Origin: an uncultured Alistipes sp.
GTDB taxonomy: Bacteria; Bacteroidota; Bacteroidia; Bacteroidales; Rikenellaceae
DNA length: 64,000 nt
Assembly: GCA_944323075.1 (NCBI GenBank)
Contig: CALURC010000016.1
Coordinates: 124,001-188,000, forward strand
Reading direction: 5' to 3'
The notes below the pieces were generated by a model. The model was not told the DNA's origin, searched no databases, and worked only from the letters and a program-made list of their open reading frames with translations. Both the position numbers and the translations under genes were made by a program. Of this stretch, positions 53,201 to 62,616 are shown piece by piece. Numbering within the stretch: position 1 is the stretch's first letter; the number at the start of each line of letters is the position of its first letter.

Positions 53201-53334
53201 ACGGTGATTTGGGGGATATCGATATCGGGCATCAGCGATACGGGGAGCAGCCCGATGGCCACCGAACCGAGCGTCAGCACAGCAATCAGGCTCATCGTCA
53301 CCGCAACAGGGCGTTCTATCAAGCGTCGAATCAT
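50254..53334 (-). CDS. RND efflux transporter, first of a tandem pair
   Basis: A 1026-aa RND pump starting MIRRLIERPVAVTMSLIAVLTLG (TM1). TM4 holds LGIGMMVDNSIVVIDN with the relay aspartate, and TM10 has GIIVMCGIVINDSILKVDTINK. Periplasmic PN/PC domains are normal in size. It lies 79 bases after the adaptor gene and overlaps the second pump gene by 4 bases. Together with the TolC protein it would export toxic compounds. Confidence 0.94.
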   Translation of the reverse strand: MIRRLIERPVAVTMSLIAVLTLGSVAIGLLPVSLMPDIDIPQITVQVTDDDASARELDASILKPLKNQLMQVSNLKTMRTEARNGTGSIFMEFNHGTDIDYSFIETNEKIDRAMGFLPKDMDRPKVVKASATDIPAFFINMTLSDEEQKKADAVSPELKELYPVSPRFMEMSRFAEQVIARRIEQIPQVAMVDVSGVAYPELLIIPNKEKLESLGINEQTLTQAIESNNIKLGNLTIRDGEYQYNIRFESDIISKKDIEDIYLNLHGRLYQFKDLAQIIEHPQRQQGMVRSDSREAISFAVIKQSDARMSDLQTEINNLMGHFAAEYPGVKFTVTRDQTELLSYSIDNLRSNIIVGGLLACLILFLFMQDLRTPFLVTITIPLALVVSLLGFHLMGITINIISLSGLVLGIGMMVDNSIVVIDNISQHWDRGEPLKMAVPSATNEVFAPMLSSVLTTCSVFLPLIFLSGIAGALFFDQAMAVTIGLFSSLLVSVLVIPVYYYLFYRKNSFRPQNRYLAKLNVIDFQSGYERMLKWFFRHQRFVWVTFLATIPAIYFVYMEITKEKLPPITQDDTMLVIDWNNRISPEENDRRTDELMQEITDITTQRTAMTGVQQFILSHTPEQSVSEATVYIRAKEAKLLAEVKQRLSERIKERYPDAMFRFEVSGNIFDMIFSQKEPTLVAHLKPTNGQAPDPDKLNRVLTELNKALPDTYIEPALWQEHLLFVVKPQMMALYGVNYNSVFAALKQAMNQSTIFTINTGVFSIPVVSGDQIHQSLDILSIKVTNAQGTEIPLSLLVGESRGRDLKNIVSGPEGDYYPVNLTADNREVPRLMDKINRVVRENDDFDVSYSGAYFSNRTMIEELIIVLTVALLLLYFILAAQFESLLQPFIILSEIVVDIFGAILVLWLLGSSINLMSLIGIIVMCGIVINDSILKVDTINKLRKSGYSLVRAIMVGGSRRIKPILMTSLTTILAVAPFLYRGDMGSDLQYPLSVALIGGMVIGTFVSVFYVPVFYYAIYHRKNGK

Positions 53335-53413
53335 AAAATCAACAGTGAATTATTTCGTCCCCACGGGAAAACCGTCAAGATGAAACTTTGGGATTAATAT
53401 TATTCCGGATGGA

Positions 53414-54493
53414 TCATTTTACTACAACTTCGGAATTGTCTGCCAGATTCAAATTTCCTGACGTGATAATGACATCCCCGACATTCAGTTCGGCACCCTT
53501 ATCCGTATTGGCCGCGACCACATGTGAATCGCTGTTCGACATCAGGACATGCACATAGGTCCATATCGAGCGCCCCTCCGGACTCATCCGGAACAGCACC
53601 TCTTGATTGTCCCGGATCACGACCGCACTTTTCGGAACAACCAGTTGGTCGGAGATCATATTCTCGACCAATACCGAGACATTCATTCCCTCCAGAAGTT
53701 CTCCCGTCGTATTGTTCACCTGTGCCCGGACGTTGATCTGCCCCTTATCGTCCACCAGCGGATTGATCTGAGTGACTTCCCCGTCAAAATAGTGATCGGG
53801 CACATTGAACACGGCCACCTTGACCCGCTGGCCTTTCCGGACAAAACCGATCTCCGACTCCAACAGATTGAAATCGACATCGAATACCCGATCATCGATC
53901 AAGGTACAGAATTCGCCCTGCGGCTGTTCATATACTTTCGACTGAAGATTGGCGATCTTTCCTCCGAACGGGGCAATGAGTGTCGTATTGGCCAGAGCAA
54001 TCTCGGCCTGTTTCAAATTATTGACCGCCGACGCATACCCCGAACGGATATCGGCCACCTTACGATGTTCCTCCGGAATATTGGTCGTATCCGAATAGCC
54101 GAATCCGATCAATGCATCCATCCGGTCGATTTTGCTTTTGTCGAGAGTCAACTGTGCCTGTTTGAGGTTCAGATAGGCGGTCGTCGAATCGAGTTGCGCA
54201 ATGACCTCCCCTTTCCGAACGCTCTCACCATTTTTAAAACGTATATCGACAATCTCTCCGGTGCCATTGAAATGGAGAACGCTCTTGGTCACCGCCCGTA
54301 ATTTACCGTTTCCGACGATCTGTTTATTGAAAGGCTGCATGCGAAGGACAACCGTGTCTACAAGATTCTGCTCCTCCACATACACTATCTTCGCGGCATT
54401 GGAACCCTCCTTCTCCTTTTCTTTCGCGCCACCGCAACCGGCCACCATCCCGACCAATAAAATAGACGACAGACAATAGTAGAATTTTATCAT
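53414..54493 (-). CDS. RND periplasmic adaptor lipoprotein
   Basis: A 359-aa membrane-fusion protein with a lipobox (V-A-G-C, Cys20). A lipoyl/barrel-sandwich half (VDIRFKNGESVRKGEVIAQLDSTTAYLNLKQAQLTL), a helical hairpin, and a second half with the family IAPFGGKIANLQ and MNVSVLVEN are all present. It bridges TolC and the RND pumps. It lies between the tolC-like gene and the first RND gene. Confidence 0.92.
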   Translation of the reverse strand: MIKFYYCLSSILLVGMVAGCGGAKEKEKEGSNAAKIVYVEEQNLVDTVVLRMQPFNKQIVGNGKLRAVTKSVLHFNGTGEIVDIRFKNGESVRKGEVIAQLDSTTAYLNLKQAQLTLDKSKIDRMDALIGFGYSDTTNIPEEHRKVADIRSGYASAVNNLKQAEIALANTTLIAPFGGKIANLQSKVYEQPQGEFCTLIDDRVFDVDFNLLESEIGFVRKGQRVKVAVFNVPDHYFDGEVTQINPLVDDKGQINVRAQVNNTTGELLEGMNVSVLVENMISDQLVVPKSAVVIRDNQEVLFRMSPEGRSIWTYVHVLMSNSDSHVVAANTDKGAELNVGDVIITSGNLNLADNSEVVVK

Positions 54494-54543
54494 AATTTTT
54501 CAGTTTATCGTTGTTCGGACTCTACCCGTTACACCTGTTTCGG

Positions 54544-56034
54544 CTAATCGCCTATGATTTTGTCGAATTCGGCCGAAATATTCGTCCGGCTGATGAAATC
54601 ATACAGCGTAAGTTGCCTCAGCGTATAATAATAGTTCCAATATTTGCTCAATTCGTTGATGTATCTCTGGGCGGCCTCGTCTTTCTCACTTTGGGCCGTA
54701 TTGAGGTCCGTAACCGTGGCGGTTCCATTAACGAAACGCTCCCGGACCGCTTCATACCGTTGTTCGGCGATGCTGTCAGCCTTAGAGGAGATCTGACACT
54801 GGCGGGTCTGGTTATTAAACTGGACCACTTTGATCATGAGATCCTGACGACGCTCCGCATTATCCAGTTCGGCCTGTGTCCGGACTACATTTTCTCGTGA
54901 TTTTGCAGTCTTGACCCGACCTTTACCCAATCCCCAATCCAAAATCGGGAAGCTCAGTCCCAAGCTGATAATTTCCTGATCCATCGGATTTTTATATGCA
55001 TATCTGAAGCTTTCGTTTTGCTGGGTGAGACCGAATTGTGCATTCAACGTTGCCGACAATCCGCGATTGGCCTTAGCCTGAGCGACTGCCTGTTCCGCAT
55101 ATAAGATGGAGAGTTCCTGCGTCAATCCGAACGAGGAGTTGGCATACGACAGGTCGACCACTTCGGCCACATCCATCATGATCGTCGGGATGGAATCAGG
55201 AAGGACCAATTCCAACTCGACCGCATCGTTGTATCCGAGATAGGTTTTCAGTTGCAGCTTGTTTTTATCTACCTGCAACTGATATTCGTTGATGGCCAAT
55301 CCTTCGTTCAGCAACCGCAACTCCAACTGCAACAGCTCGCTCTGGGTAACATTGCCGATCTCGTAGCGCTCTTTCGCTATTTTATACAATGCTTCGGCGT
55401 TCTGATAGTTTTTGTTGGCCATATCAAGCTGCTGCTGAGCCAGAATCGTACTGAAAAACAGCGAGGTGACCGTTACGGTGATACCTTCCATCGTTTCGAG
55501 ATAGACCCGTTTGGCCTTTTCATACTCTTTCGGCGAGGTTTTCTTCTGCCATTTCAGAGAATTGTATGCTCGCAACGGTTGGATGTAGGTAATGTTGATC
55601 GGCTGGGAATTATAGGTGATGCTCCGATGGGGCGAATATTGATCCAAACGATACAGCTGCGTATAGACCGACAATTTTCCTCCGGTCAGGGCGATATTCT
55701 GATCCACCGACAGGCTGATGTTGTTATACATGTTGTTGTTTTGCACGTAATTGATATTTCCGGTCTCGGAGTTCTGGAGAGGAATCAACGAACGGTTGAA
55801 TTGCCCCAAAGTCGCATTCAAATTGAGAGAAGGAAGGTATTGTGCTTTATAGGACCGGTACTCCCAATAACTTCCGAGAAAACTGTGTTTGGCCATCAAC
55901 GAACTGGGAGACTGCTCATGTGCCGTATATATCGTTTCAAAAAGGGTCAGCCGGCGAGATAGATTTTGGGCATCCATATTGGAGGCAAAGGCCACACCTC
56001 CGATTATTAAAAACAAGAGCAGCGTCTTTTTCAT
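54544..56034 (-). CDS. TolC-like outer-membrane efflux protein
   Basis: A 496-aa protein with a signal peptide (VAFASNMDAQ). It has two OEP repeats with long helices (ARMYNNISL-type strands, and KENVVRTQAELDNAERRQDLMIKVV near 390-410) and the family turn GLSFPILDWGLGKGRV (about 360-375). It forms the outer-membrane channel of the pump and is the first gene of the operon. It has its own promoter at 56071-56102. Confidence 0.92.
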   Translation of the reverse strand: MKKTLLLFLIIGGVAFASNMDAQNLSRRLTLFETIYTAHEQSPSSLMAKHSFLGSYWEYRSYKAQYLPSLNLNATLGQFNRSLIPLQNSETGNINYVQNNNMYNNISLSVDQNIALTGGKLSVYTQLYRLDQYSPHRSITYNSQPINITYIQPLRAYNSLKWQKKTSPKEYEKAKRVYLETMEGITVTVTSLFFSTILAQQQLDMANKNYQNAEALYKIAKERYEIGNVTQSELLQLELRLLNEGLAINEYQLQVDKNKLQLKTYLGYNDAVELELVLPDSIPTIMMDVAEVVDLSYANSSFGLTQELSILYAEQAVAQAKANRGLSATLNAQFGLTQQNESFRYAYKNPMDQEIISLGLSFPILDWGLGKGRVKTAKSRENVVRTQAELDNAERRQDLMIKVVQFNNQTRQCQISSKADSIAEQRYEAVRERFVNGTATVTDLNTAQSEKDEAAQRYINELSKYWNYYYTLRQLTLYDFISRTNISAEFDKIIGD

Positions 56035-56070
56035 TCGTTTTTTATTGGGAGAGATAATTTACTATCATAA

Positions 56071-56102
56071 CAAATATATAAAACATTTTATAAAAAAGCA
56101 AA
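56071..56102 (-). promoter_or_regulatory. Promoter of the RND efflux operon
   Basis: Minus strand: TTTG (56099-56102), 20 bases, TATATTTG (56071-56078), about 37 bases before the tolC-like ATG. This is a near-perfect Bacteroidota promoter. Confidence 0.75.
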
Positions 56103-56170
56103 GCGAATGCTTAAAAAACATCCGCTCATAATTATTAATTGCAACAAAATATTTTTCAGTTTTCAACTCA

Positions 56171-57346
56171 CTACATCTCTTTCAGCTTATATTTTATTAA
56201 AATTCCGTTATCGGACTCGTCCATATCGGCCACTATTTTCGACAACTGCTCACCGTATTTATTACCCTCCGGAAGTTTTTTCATATACGGATAGATCGTT
56301 TTTATACTCAACGCGGAATAATAAGAGTACACATTATCCCCGTCCACGAAATACTGACTCAGGCCCAAGTTACATGTCGAGTAATTGATCAGACCGTCTG
56401 AACTTATCAATGTGACCTCTTGGGTCTTTTTATCATAGATTGCCGTATATCCTGTTTTACCCAAATCAAATCGGAACAACAGATAGCGCGATGATGCCAT
56501 GAACGCATCGATACCCAGTACATAACGATCTGTCAGTCCCTCTTTCATACAATCGATCAGACTCTTTGTCAGATACTCCTCAGGAAGCGCATTATCCCCG
56601 AAATCGATACGATACTTTGGGGTGCATGCTCCGTCTGCTGCCCGATAGACGGTATTGTCAGATGGATAGCACAACAAAACCTCATCACCGAGCACCGTAT
56701 AACTTTCCATATCTTTTCCTCCGTATCGCTCCGTCTCTTCGAACGGAAGGAACTTGCCAAGCAATTTCCCATCTCCATCCAGAACGAACAACAAATACTG
56801 CCCCTCTTCCGTTTCACTCCACTCGTTAATCAAATAAATGTTATCGTTCTGTACAAGAATTCTATTTGCCCAATATGGGGAAATATCGATGGTTTTTTGG
56901 TATTGCCCGTCAAGATCGAAACAAAGAATCTTCATAAGTATATTATCAAACAGATAAATCAACTTATCTGTGACATACATGTCACCCAACTCCATATACT
57001 CTTGATTGCTGCGACCCTCCGCAAAAATCGACCGATCCAGTGTCCCGTCTTCATGCAGGATGAACACACCGTTGGCACCTTTATCCAAGATGTATATCCG
57101 GTCATTCTTGAAAAACACCTTCGACACCTCTCCGATCAAACACTCGTCGGAAGTCTCTATGGGAATGATTTCGCATTGCGTTGTGTCAAACATAAAGGCA
57201 CAATCATAAGAGCCATCTTTGCTTTGATCCACATCGATCGTAATAATCGTTTCCTCTGATGTCTGCACATGCTGATCCTTTGATCCGCATTGCGTAAAAC
57301 CGACCGTCATCAAGACGTACGCCATGAGGTAAAAAGTATTTTTCAT
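56171..57346 (-). CDS. 6-bladed beta-propeller lipoprotein (distant copy)
   Basis: A 391-aa lipoprotein from the ATG at 57346 (MKNTFYLMAYVLMTVG, lipobox F-T-Q-C, Cys20); an upstream start would put a second hydrophobic stretch ahead of a good signal and is unlikely. Propeller blades such as GVFILHEDGTLDRSIFAEGRSNQEYMELGDMYV and MKILCFDLDGQYQKTIDIS match the family, but it is much diverged from the array at 42-47 kb and lacks the NPVLLFYTLKDPE ending, closing with NGILIKYKLKEM. It has its own promoter. Confidence 0.82.
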   Translation of the reverse strand: MKNTFYLMAYVLMTVGFTQCGSKDQHVQTSEETIITIDVDQSKDGSYDCAFMFDTTQCEIIPIETSDECLIGEVSKVFFKNDRIYILDKGANGVFILHEDGTLDRSIFAEGRSNQEYMELGDMYVTDKLIYLFDNILMKILCFDLDGQYQKTIDISPYWANRILVQNDNIYLINEWSETEEGQYLLFVLDGDGKLLGKFLPFEETERYGGKDMESYTVLGDEVLLCYPSDNTVYRAADGACTPKYRIDFGDNALPEEYLTKSLIDCMKEGLTDRYVLGIDAFMASSRYLLFRFDLGKTGYTAIYDKKTQEVTLISSDGLINYSTCNLGLSQYFVDGDNVYSYYSALSIKTIYPYMKKLPEGNKYGEQLSKIVADMDESDNGILIKYKLKEM

Positions 57347-57392
57347 CACATATGACCTTTTGTTATTGTAAATTATTTTACCATTTTTTTTC

Positions 57393-57423
57393 AAAATTAT
57401 ATAAATAAAAAAGATACACAAAA
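57393..57423 (-). promoter_or_regulatory. Promoter of the propeller lipoprotein at 56171
   Basis: Minus strand: TTTG (57420-57423), 19 bases, TAATTTTG (57393-57400), a full consensus promoter 47 bases before the ATG. Beyond it (57424-57713) I see no gene or element. Confidence 0.7.
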
Positions 57424-57713
57424 AAAAATCTTTAATATAAATGCATAAAATAAACACATATTACCAATAGAATTTTCACAACTCCTACTCTATACCTAAT
57501 GAACAAGAAACCGTAACACCCTCACCGGTCGTTGCCAGACTCTTTCATTCTTTATCTTGAATATCAACCGAATAACCCCACATCTTCGAATTGATTGGGA
57601 AATAAAAGGTCTTCCACACTAAAAGATATTTCATGCCCCCCTAACATGCAAGTTCTAAGAGTCCGAATTCGTTAAGAGTCCTATTCAAAGTAGATAAACA
57701 TAAACTCAGACGA

Positions 57714-58148
57714 TCAATATTGGTCCCAATCAACCCACAGATGCCCGTCATATCGCCAACTATCCAGCAATGCCACTGAGAGAATCTTATTAGAGAATAC
57801 CAGTAATTCAGAATCCGGTTCGGCCGCTTTTATTCCGTTTGCGTAACCTTCCGGGATACAAAGAATTTTACTATCATTAGCTGACAGATGAAAAATCTCG
57901 GGCACCAAATCTTTTGACGGGTTCTCCCAGTTGTCGATCTTCACGAAAGCCGTTGTGAACGACCCCCTCAAAGCATAGAACCACTTTTTCTCCGTTTGAT
58001 GTCCGTGCCACGCCCGGATGATCGACGGATCACTTTGCCGTATGACATAAAAGCGTGCCACTTCACTCATATCCAGATCATTCACATGCGAAATAGCTCC
58101 CCGGAAATCGGTCGAAATTCCGCCTTGTACTATCTTTATATCTCCCAT
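57714..58148 (-). CDS. Cupin of the dTDP-4-dehydrorhamnose 3,5-epimerase / sugar isomerase type
   Basis: A 144-aa cupin. IIRAWHGHQTEKKWFYALRGSFTTAFVKID (about 43-72) has the RmlC-family R-x-W/G-x-H-x-H pattern, and HLSANDSKILCIPEGYANGIKA (about 86-107) matches the L....IP.G.ahG strand. It likely acts on nucleotide sugars (surface polysaccharide). It is shorter than full RmlC (about 180 aa). It stands alone; no other dTDP-sugar genes are nearby. The following gap 58149-58608 shows no feature. Confidence 0.8.
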   Translation of the reverse strand: MGDIKIVQGGISTDFRGAISHVNDLDMSEVARFYVIRQSDPSIIRAWHGHQTEKKWFYALRGSFTTAFVKIDNWENPSKDLVPEIFHLSANDSKILCIPEGYANGIKAAEPDSELLVFSNKILSVALLDSWRYDGHLWVDWDQY

Positions 58149-58608
58149 TACACAAAAAAATTATCTATATCACAAACTATTATTCCGTATTTTCTATACT
58201 TCTTATAATCTCATTCTCCCTGTTCTGGGACTCCATTGACATACAAGTACACAAAAAACAACTTTAATCGTCCTCAACCACCTCCAATCCTACATAGATT
58301 CGAATAGATCTTATCGTTACTTAAATCAAACATACATTTGCTTGAAATGAATCGTAACCCATTCCATACCGGAAGACAATCGACCGAAGCATCCGTCATA
58401 AAATTCCGCATCGAACGTTCTGGCGAAAGGCGAAAAATGAGAACAGGCTACCTCTATAGCAGGAAATGTTATCTTTAAAAAAATCAATTTTGAAATAAAA
58501 TGTCAAGGACATCCAGCATCATTGGTAAATTCATCGTTTCAATCTGTCACTCCGATCCTCTCAGCTAAAAACACTCACCTCCATCTCTTTCCCTCCCCTC
58601 ATTCCGGT

Positions 58609-59394
58609 CTACTCTTTCCGCTGATAATACCTCACCCAATCGATCTCCAGATAGGCTGGCAACTGCGTCGGATCGACCTCGCCGACCCAATCACCTCCCA
58701 ACTGCGCATCCATCCGCAGATGAAACGGGTCATAAGCAAAGGGAAACTGGCCATCCTTCCCACCGTTGACTTTCGGATAACAAACCGAACGCCGGCCATT
58801 CGTGAAATAGGCCAAACTGTCCGGATACATCTCTACGGCGTATACGTTAAAACCGTCCCGATTGATCGGTGCCATAGCATATTTGGGCGGATCCTCCCGC
58901 TTCAGATGGATCGTATAGTGGCTATGGGAAGTCTGGTAGACGGAGTCTTCGAAATTCAGATGCTCCATGATATCGATCTCTCCGCCGTAGGGATAGGGAA
59001 TCGGATCGGGACACATCCACAAGGCAGGCCAAAACCCCTGGGCACAGGTCATTTTGGCCCGAATCTCAATCCGCCCGAATTTGAACTCCTTTTTATAACG
59101 GCTCCAGATCCCTCCGGTAAGGTAAGCCGATGTATCCTCCGGATGATCGGTGTTGCAAACGGCCATCAAGCGTATGGTACTGTCCGTAAATTGGTAAAGC
59201 TCCTCATACGGCGCCATGTGGGTATCCCAAGGCGACTTTCCGCGCGGAATAGCCGACCATACGGTCGTGTCGAGCCGACCGGAATTGAAATTCTCCTCCC
59301 AAACCAATTCCCACGACTCTTCTTTCTGACAACAACTCTGAAAAATGCACGACACCAATCCGAAAAAACAAAATATAAAAATTCGCTTACTCAT
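58609..59394 (-). CDS. GH16 family glycoside hydrolase lipoprotein
   Basis: A 261-aa secreted lipoprotein (FQSCCQ lipobox). The catalytic motif of GH16 is seen as GGEIDIMEHLN (E-I-D-I-x-E, nucleophile Glu about 142, acid/base about 147). LVWEENFNSGRLDTTVWS (about 30-47) is the family start and FHLRMDAQLGGDW (about 226-238) the late strand. It probably cuts a beta-1,3/1,4-glucan (laminarin-type). No SusC/SusD genes are next to it. Confidence 0.9.
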   Translation of the reverse strand: MSKRIFIFCFFGLVSCIFQSCCQKEESWELVWEENFNSGRLDTTVWSAIPRGKSPWDTHMAPYEELYQFTDSTIRLMAVCNTDHPEDTSAYLTGGIWSRYKKEFKFGRIEIRAKMTCAQGFWPALWMCPDPIPYPYGGEIDIMEHLNFEDSVYQTSHSHYTIHLKREDPPKYAMAPINRDGFNVYAVEMYPDSLAYFTNGRRSVCYPKVNGGKDGQFPFAYDPFHLRMDAQLGGDWVGEVDPTQLPAYLEIDWVRYYQRKE

Positions 59395-59450
59395 TCCACT
59401 ACTTCTTTTCTTACCATTAATACTCTTTACATTGTGTCCAAAAGTGTCTT

Positions 59451-60278
59451 TTAGTTAAGATACTGCCAATAACCATCGTGTTTTTTCCGATCAAACTTCC
59501 AGTCACCGTCCCTGTACCAAACCATCTTACGGAGCATCCGAAGGTATTTCTGTTCGTTCCGTTTACCCTCGTTGGTAAAGAAGAGCTTTAAAGGAACCCC
59601 GGCTCGACCCTTTTTGAAAATGATCATTCCCGTACAGTAAACATAAGGTTCCAATGCCGGTTCCATGGACGTTCCGGGCCCTCGCGAAAATACATTAATG
59701 CCCGGCAGCGTATAGACATAAACCGAATCGGCATTGAACCACCGACGGACCTTTTTCCCGGTGCAAATCTTCACATAAGTATTGAAATCCTCCAACGTAA
59801 ACATCATACCCGGGGTTCTCCGGTGATTTGTAAAATATCCGGGCTTCCGTTCCAACTCTATATATCCATAAGCCGAAGCCACTTCACTCGCTGCACGAGC
59901 CCGTGCACAATTATCCTTGTCGGGACGCAAGGCATACCACCCCGAAGAATCGGCAAATGGTTCTTGGGTAGATCCCTCCTTAAACACATCTATTACACTA
60001 CATGTCACCAAAAAGTTCCGGTCTTCGGATTCGAGTATGAATGCTATCGCATCTCTGCTGGTAATATTTTCTCTACAGAACCACAACAGATGATCGCGCC
60101 ATTCCCGATTGATCATCTGTTTGGGCTGGGTCAACTCGATGTTATATACATCGTCATAGAATTGAGCCCATCGATCGAACGAGTTGGACGGATTACTTTT
60201 CACCGAGTCGGACATTTGTACAGAAGCTTGTGCAACAGCCAACACGAAAAACGCCGAAAGAATCATACGCTTTTTCAT
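59451..60278 (-). CDS. Exported protein of unknown function
   Basis: A 275-aa protein with a signal peptide (MKKRMILSAFFVLAVAQAS, cleavage about 19-21). The mature part has no motif that I recognise; NREWRDHLLWFCRENITSRDAIAFILESEDRNF and KMVWYRDGDWKFDRKKHDGYW near the end are distinctive aromatic segments. It is on the same strand as the GH16 gene, 56 bases upstream, and may share its transcript. Confidence 0.65.
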   Translation of the reverse strand: MKKRMILSAFFVLAVAQASVQMSDSVKSNPSNSFDRWAQFYDDVYNIELTQPKQMINREWRDHLLWFCRENITSRDAIAFILESEDRNFLVTCSVIDVFKEGSTQEPFADSSGWYALRPDKDNCARARAASEVASAYGYIELERKPGYFTNHRRTPGMMFTLEDFNTYVKICTGKKVRRWFNADSVYVYTLPGINVFSRGPGTSMEPALEPYVYCTGMIIFKKGRAGVPLKLFFTNEGKRNEQKYLRMLRKMVWYRDGDWKFDRKKHDGYWQYLN

Positions 60279-60357
60279 AACACGACCATTTTTCGGGGTT
60301 AATATTTTGTGCTACAAGATAATAATAACAGTAACAACAAACAAGCTCCTGATACAT

Positions 60358-62223
60358 TTATTGTACAACAGGAGCCTCACTTAAAATGCCGCCCTCGTTG
60401 TACTGCTGGTTGTTGGGCAGGCCTTTCTCGTTGACCCCCTCTTTCATCAAGGCTTTCAGGTCATTCAGGTGGTAACAATACACCCCTCGCGGCATCGTAT
60501 CGTATTTTTTACACAACGAGGCGGCCATTCCGACCACTTCCCCCATCATACCCGTCGTCCGCATCACCCGCACCGTTCCCAGTGCCACATGCGTCACGCT
60601 GATGTTACGCCCCGCCATGAACAGGTTCTCCACATTACGGGAGTAGAGACAACGATACGGGACCGGATAGGGATAGATCAGGATATGGGTCGTCACGGCC
60701 TTGAACTCCTGATTCGGGAAATATCGGCTGTTCTTCGGATCGGGGCGGTGCAGGTCGATGCTCCACGTCGTAGTGAACGAGGCATCCTCGTGCGCTACAT
60801 GTTTCGTCAGATCGTCCTCCTTCAGAATATAATCGCCTAACAACCGGCGCGATTCGCGTTTACCCGCCATATAGGCAACCCACCCCAACTGCCGATTCCG
60901 ATACGAATCGTTCCCTTTCAGCCGATTCTTCAGGTAGCTCCAGTTCGAATAGATGACCAACATCCCGTAATCGCGGATCCGCTCGAAATCCTTGATCTGA
61001 TCGAAGTTCATTCCTGTCTCCCATGTCCACTCGCCCATCGTGACCCTTTCGCAGCTTTCGTCGGTAAATTCGATCCCGTAATCGAATTCGGGAAATGTGC
61101 TCGGGCCATCGGTTTCGACCGAATACCACTGCACCGAAGCCCCCATCGTCATCTTGTCAGCCTTTTCGGGCGCAATGCTCTCGCCGAACTCCTCACGGCT
61201 TTCACGCCCCATACGGTAATCGGCCCCAGCCAGATAGCCGACCGTCCCGTCTCCCGTGCAATCGGAAAAGAGCGGCCCCTCGAACCTCAACTCACTGCCG
61301 TTTTCAATATGTTTGGCCGTGACGGCAACGATCCGGTCGCCCTCCTTCTCCACTCTGATCACCCGATAGTTCAGGAAGAGCGACACCCTCTCCTCCCGGG
61401 CCAACCAATCCAGCTTCTTTTGATCTTCATAGGTCGCTGCAGGCTGTGCATTACCCCCCTTCTCGGGCCCGAACTCCTTCTGCAGGCCTCCCAACTCCTT
61501 GTAGGGACCCATTTCGATCCGCCCGCCCAAATGGACACGGATTTCGGAACTGTTGTTCCCGCCCACTACCGGACGGTCGTTGATCAGGGCTACATTACAC
61601 CCCAGACGGGCCGCCGAAACCGCCGCACTCATGCCGGCAATTCCCGCTCCCACGACAACCAGATCGTACGTTCCCGCCGACGGCACCTTATCGGGCAGAT
61701 GCAAGGCCTTACGCCGGAAAGCATCCAACTCCGCAAGATCGGAGGGCGGTACATCCCTTTTTTTCGTCGTAAAATAGATCGCATCGCAACGGCCGTCGAA
61801 ACCGGTCAGGTCATGCAACCGGATCACTGTTTTCTTCTCCTTCACCGACACCTTTCCGACCTCCTGCCACATCCATGCCGTACCTTCACAACCCAACACC
61901 TGCGAAATTTTCTCCTCGCCCACCGAGAGCGTAAATCGTCCGGGGCCTTCTCCCTGTCTCCATGGTGCAGTCCAGTTGTACGTACGGACATAGACGTAAT
62001 ACTCTCCCCGCTTCGGGAAGGCCACCTCCGTAGTGGCATCCTCCACAGGAACCCCCATTCCATGCGCCAACAGATAGGGCGAGCCCATCAAGTCCATAAA
62101 CTGCTGATCGACTACCCAACCGCCTTTGTTGCTGAAGCTCTCCGCCTCCACGAGCAGATCGGCAGCCTGCGACACATGTACCGACAGTACAACAGCCAAT
62201 AACAATACCCACAAATTCCGCAT
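60358..62223 (-). CDS. FAD-dependent oxidoreductase, exported
   Basis: A 621-aa protein with a signal peptide (VHVSQAA, about 20). A beta-sandwich front part (about 25-155) is followed by an FAD-binding Rossmann fold: VVVGAGIAGMSAAVSAARLG (about 189-208) and LINDRPVVGGNNSSEIRVH (about 213-231), as in the FAD_oxidored group. GCTGDGTVGYLAG-like DCTGDGTVGYLAG (about 320-332) fits the group. It probably oxidises a sugar or polyol in the periplasm. Confidence 0.87.
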   Translation of the reverse strand: MRNLWVLLLAVVLSVHVSQAADLLVEAESFSNKGGWVVDQQFMDLMGSPYLLAHGMGVPVEDATTEVAFPKRGEYYVYVRTYNWTAPWRQGEGPGRFTLSVGEEKISQVLGCEGTAWMWQEVGKVSVKEKKTVIRLHDLTGFDGRCDAIYFTTKKRDVPPSDLAELDAFRRKALHLPDKVPSAGTYDLVVVGAGIAGMSAAVSAARLGCNVALINDRPVVGGNNSSEIRVHLGGRIEMGPYKELGGLQKEFGPEKGGNAQPAATYEDQKKLDWLAREERVSLFLNYRVIRVEKEGDRIVAVTAKHIENGSELRFEGPLFSDCTGDGTVGYLAGADYRMGRESREEFGESIAPEKADKMTMGASVQWYSVETDGPSTFPEFDYGIEFTDESCERVTMGEWTWETGMNFDQIKDFERIRDYGMLVIYSNWSYLKNRLKGNDSYRNRQLGWVAYMAGKRESRRLLGDYILKEDDLTKHVAHEDASFTTTWSIDLHRPDPKNSRYFPNQEFKAVTTHILIYPYPVPYRCLYSRNVENLFMAGRNISVTHVALGTVRVMRTTGMMGEVVGMAASLCKKYDTMPRGVYCYHLNDLKALMKEGVNEKGLPNNQQYNEGGILSEAPVVQ

Positions 62224-62616
62224 TACTATTTCTTTTAAAGTTGACTTTCATATGATTTATTTTCCCGCCATCCATCCCGTCTGCACAATGCCATCTATCC
62301 ATCGACGGCAATTTAAAGAACCGGATCGATCCGTTCAATTCTGTACAAAACGTGAAATAGATTGATTCAAACAATCAATCGAACCCCTTCTCTACAAAGT
62401 TAATAAATATCCTATCCGAAAAAACTCTCCTGAACAAAAAGCTATGCAAATCCACCCTCATGCCCGATGATTTTTTCGTCCAGAACAAAACCCCATACAA
62501 AAAACAGGGGAAGCAACTGGTAACAATTTGTCGCTTCTCCCCCTTGATCTGCTACGGACAACCAGTCCGTTTTCAGAAAACCCAAGTCAAAATTTTCCTA
62601 ATAAAAAAGACTCAGA
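62224..62616. other. Intergenic gap before the thioredoxin-like gene
   Basis: This 393-base non-coding gap holds a terminator-like hairpin (62507-62543) near its right end. The remainder shows no gene, repeat or clear promoter box. Confidence 0.5.
62493..62543 (-). terminator. Terminator of the TlpA-like gene
   Basis: On the minus strand the stem GGGAGAAGC...GCTTCCCC (62507-62543) is followed by TGTTTTTTGT, 74 bases after the TlpA-like stop. Confidence 0.65.

Noticed and set aside
51475-53397. 640-codon open frame opposite the first RND gene
   Set aside because: It is a codon-composition shadow of the RND gene: it has no start context, no domain and a run of Arg/Gln/Asp typical of antisense frames.
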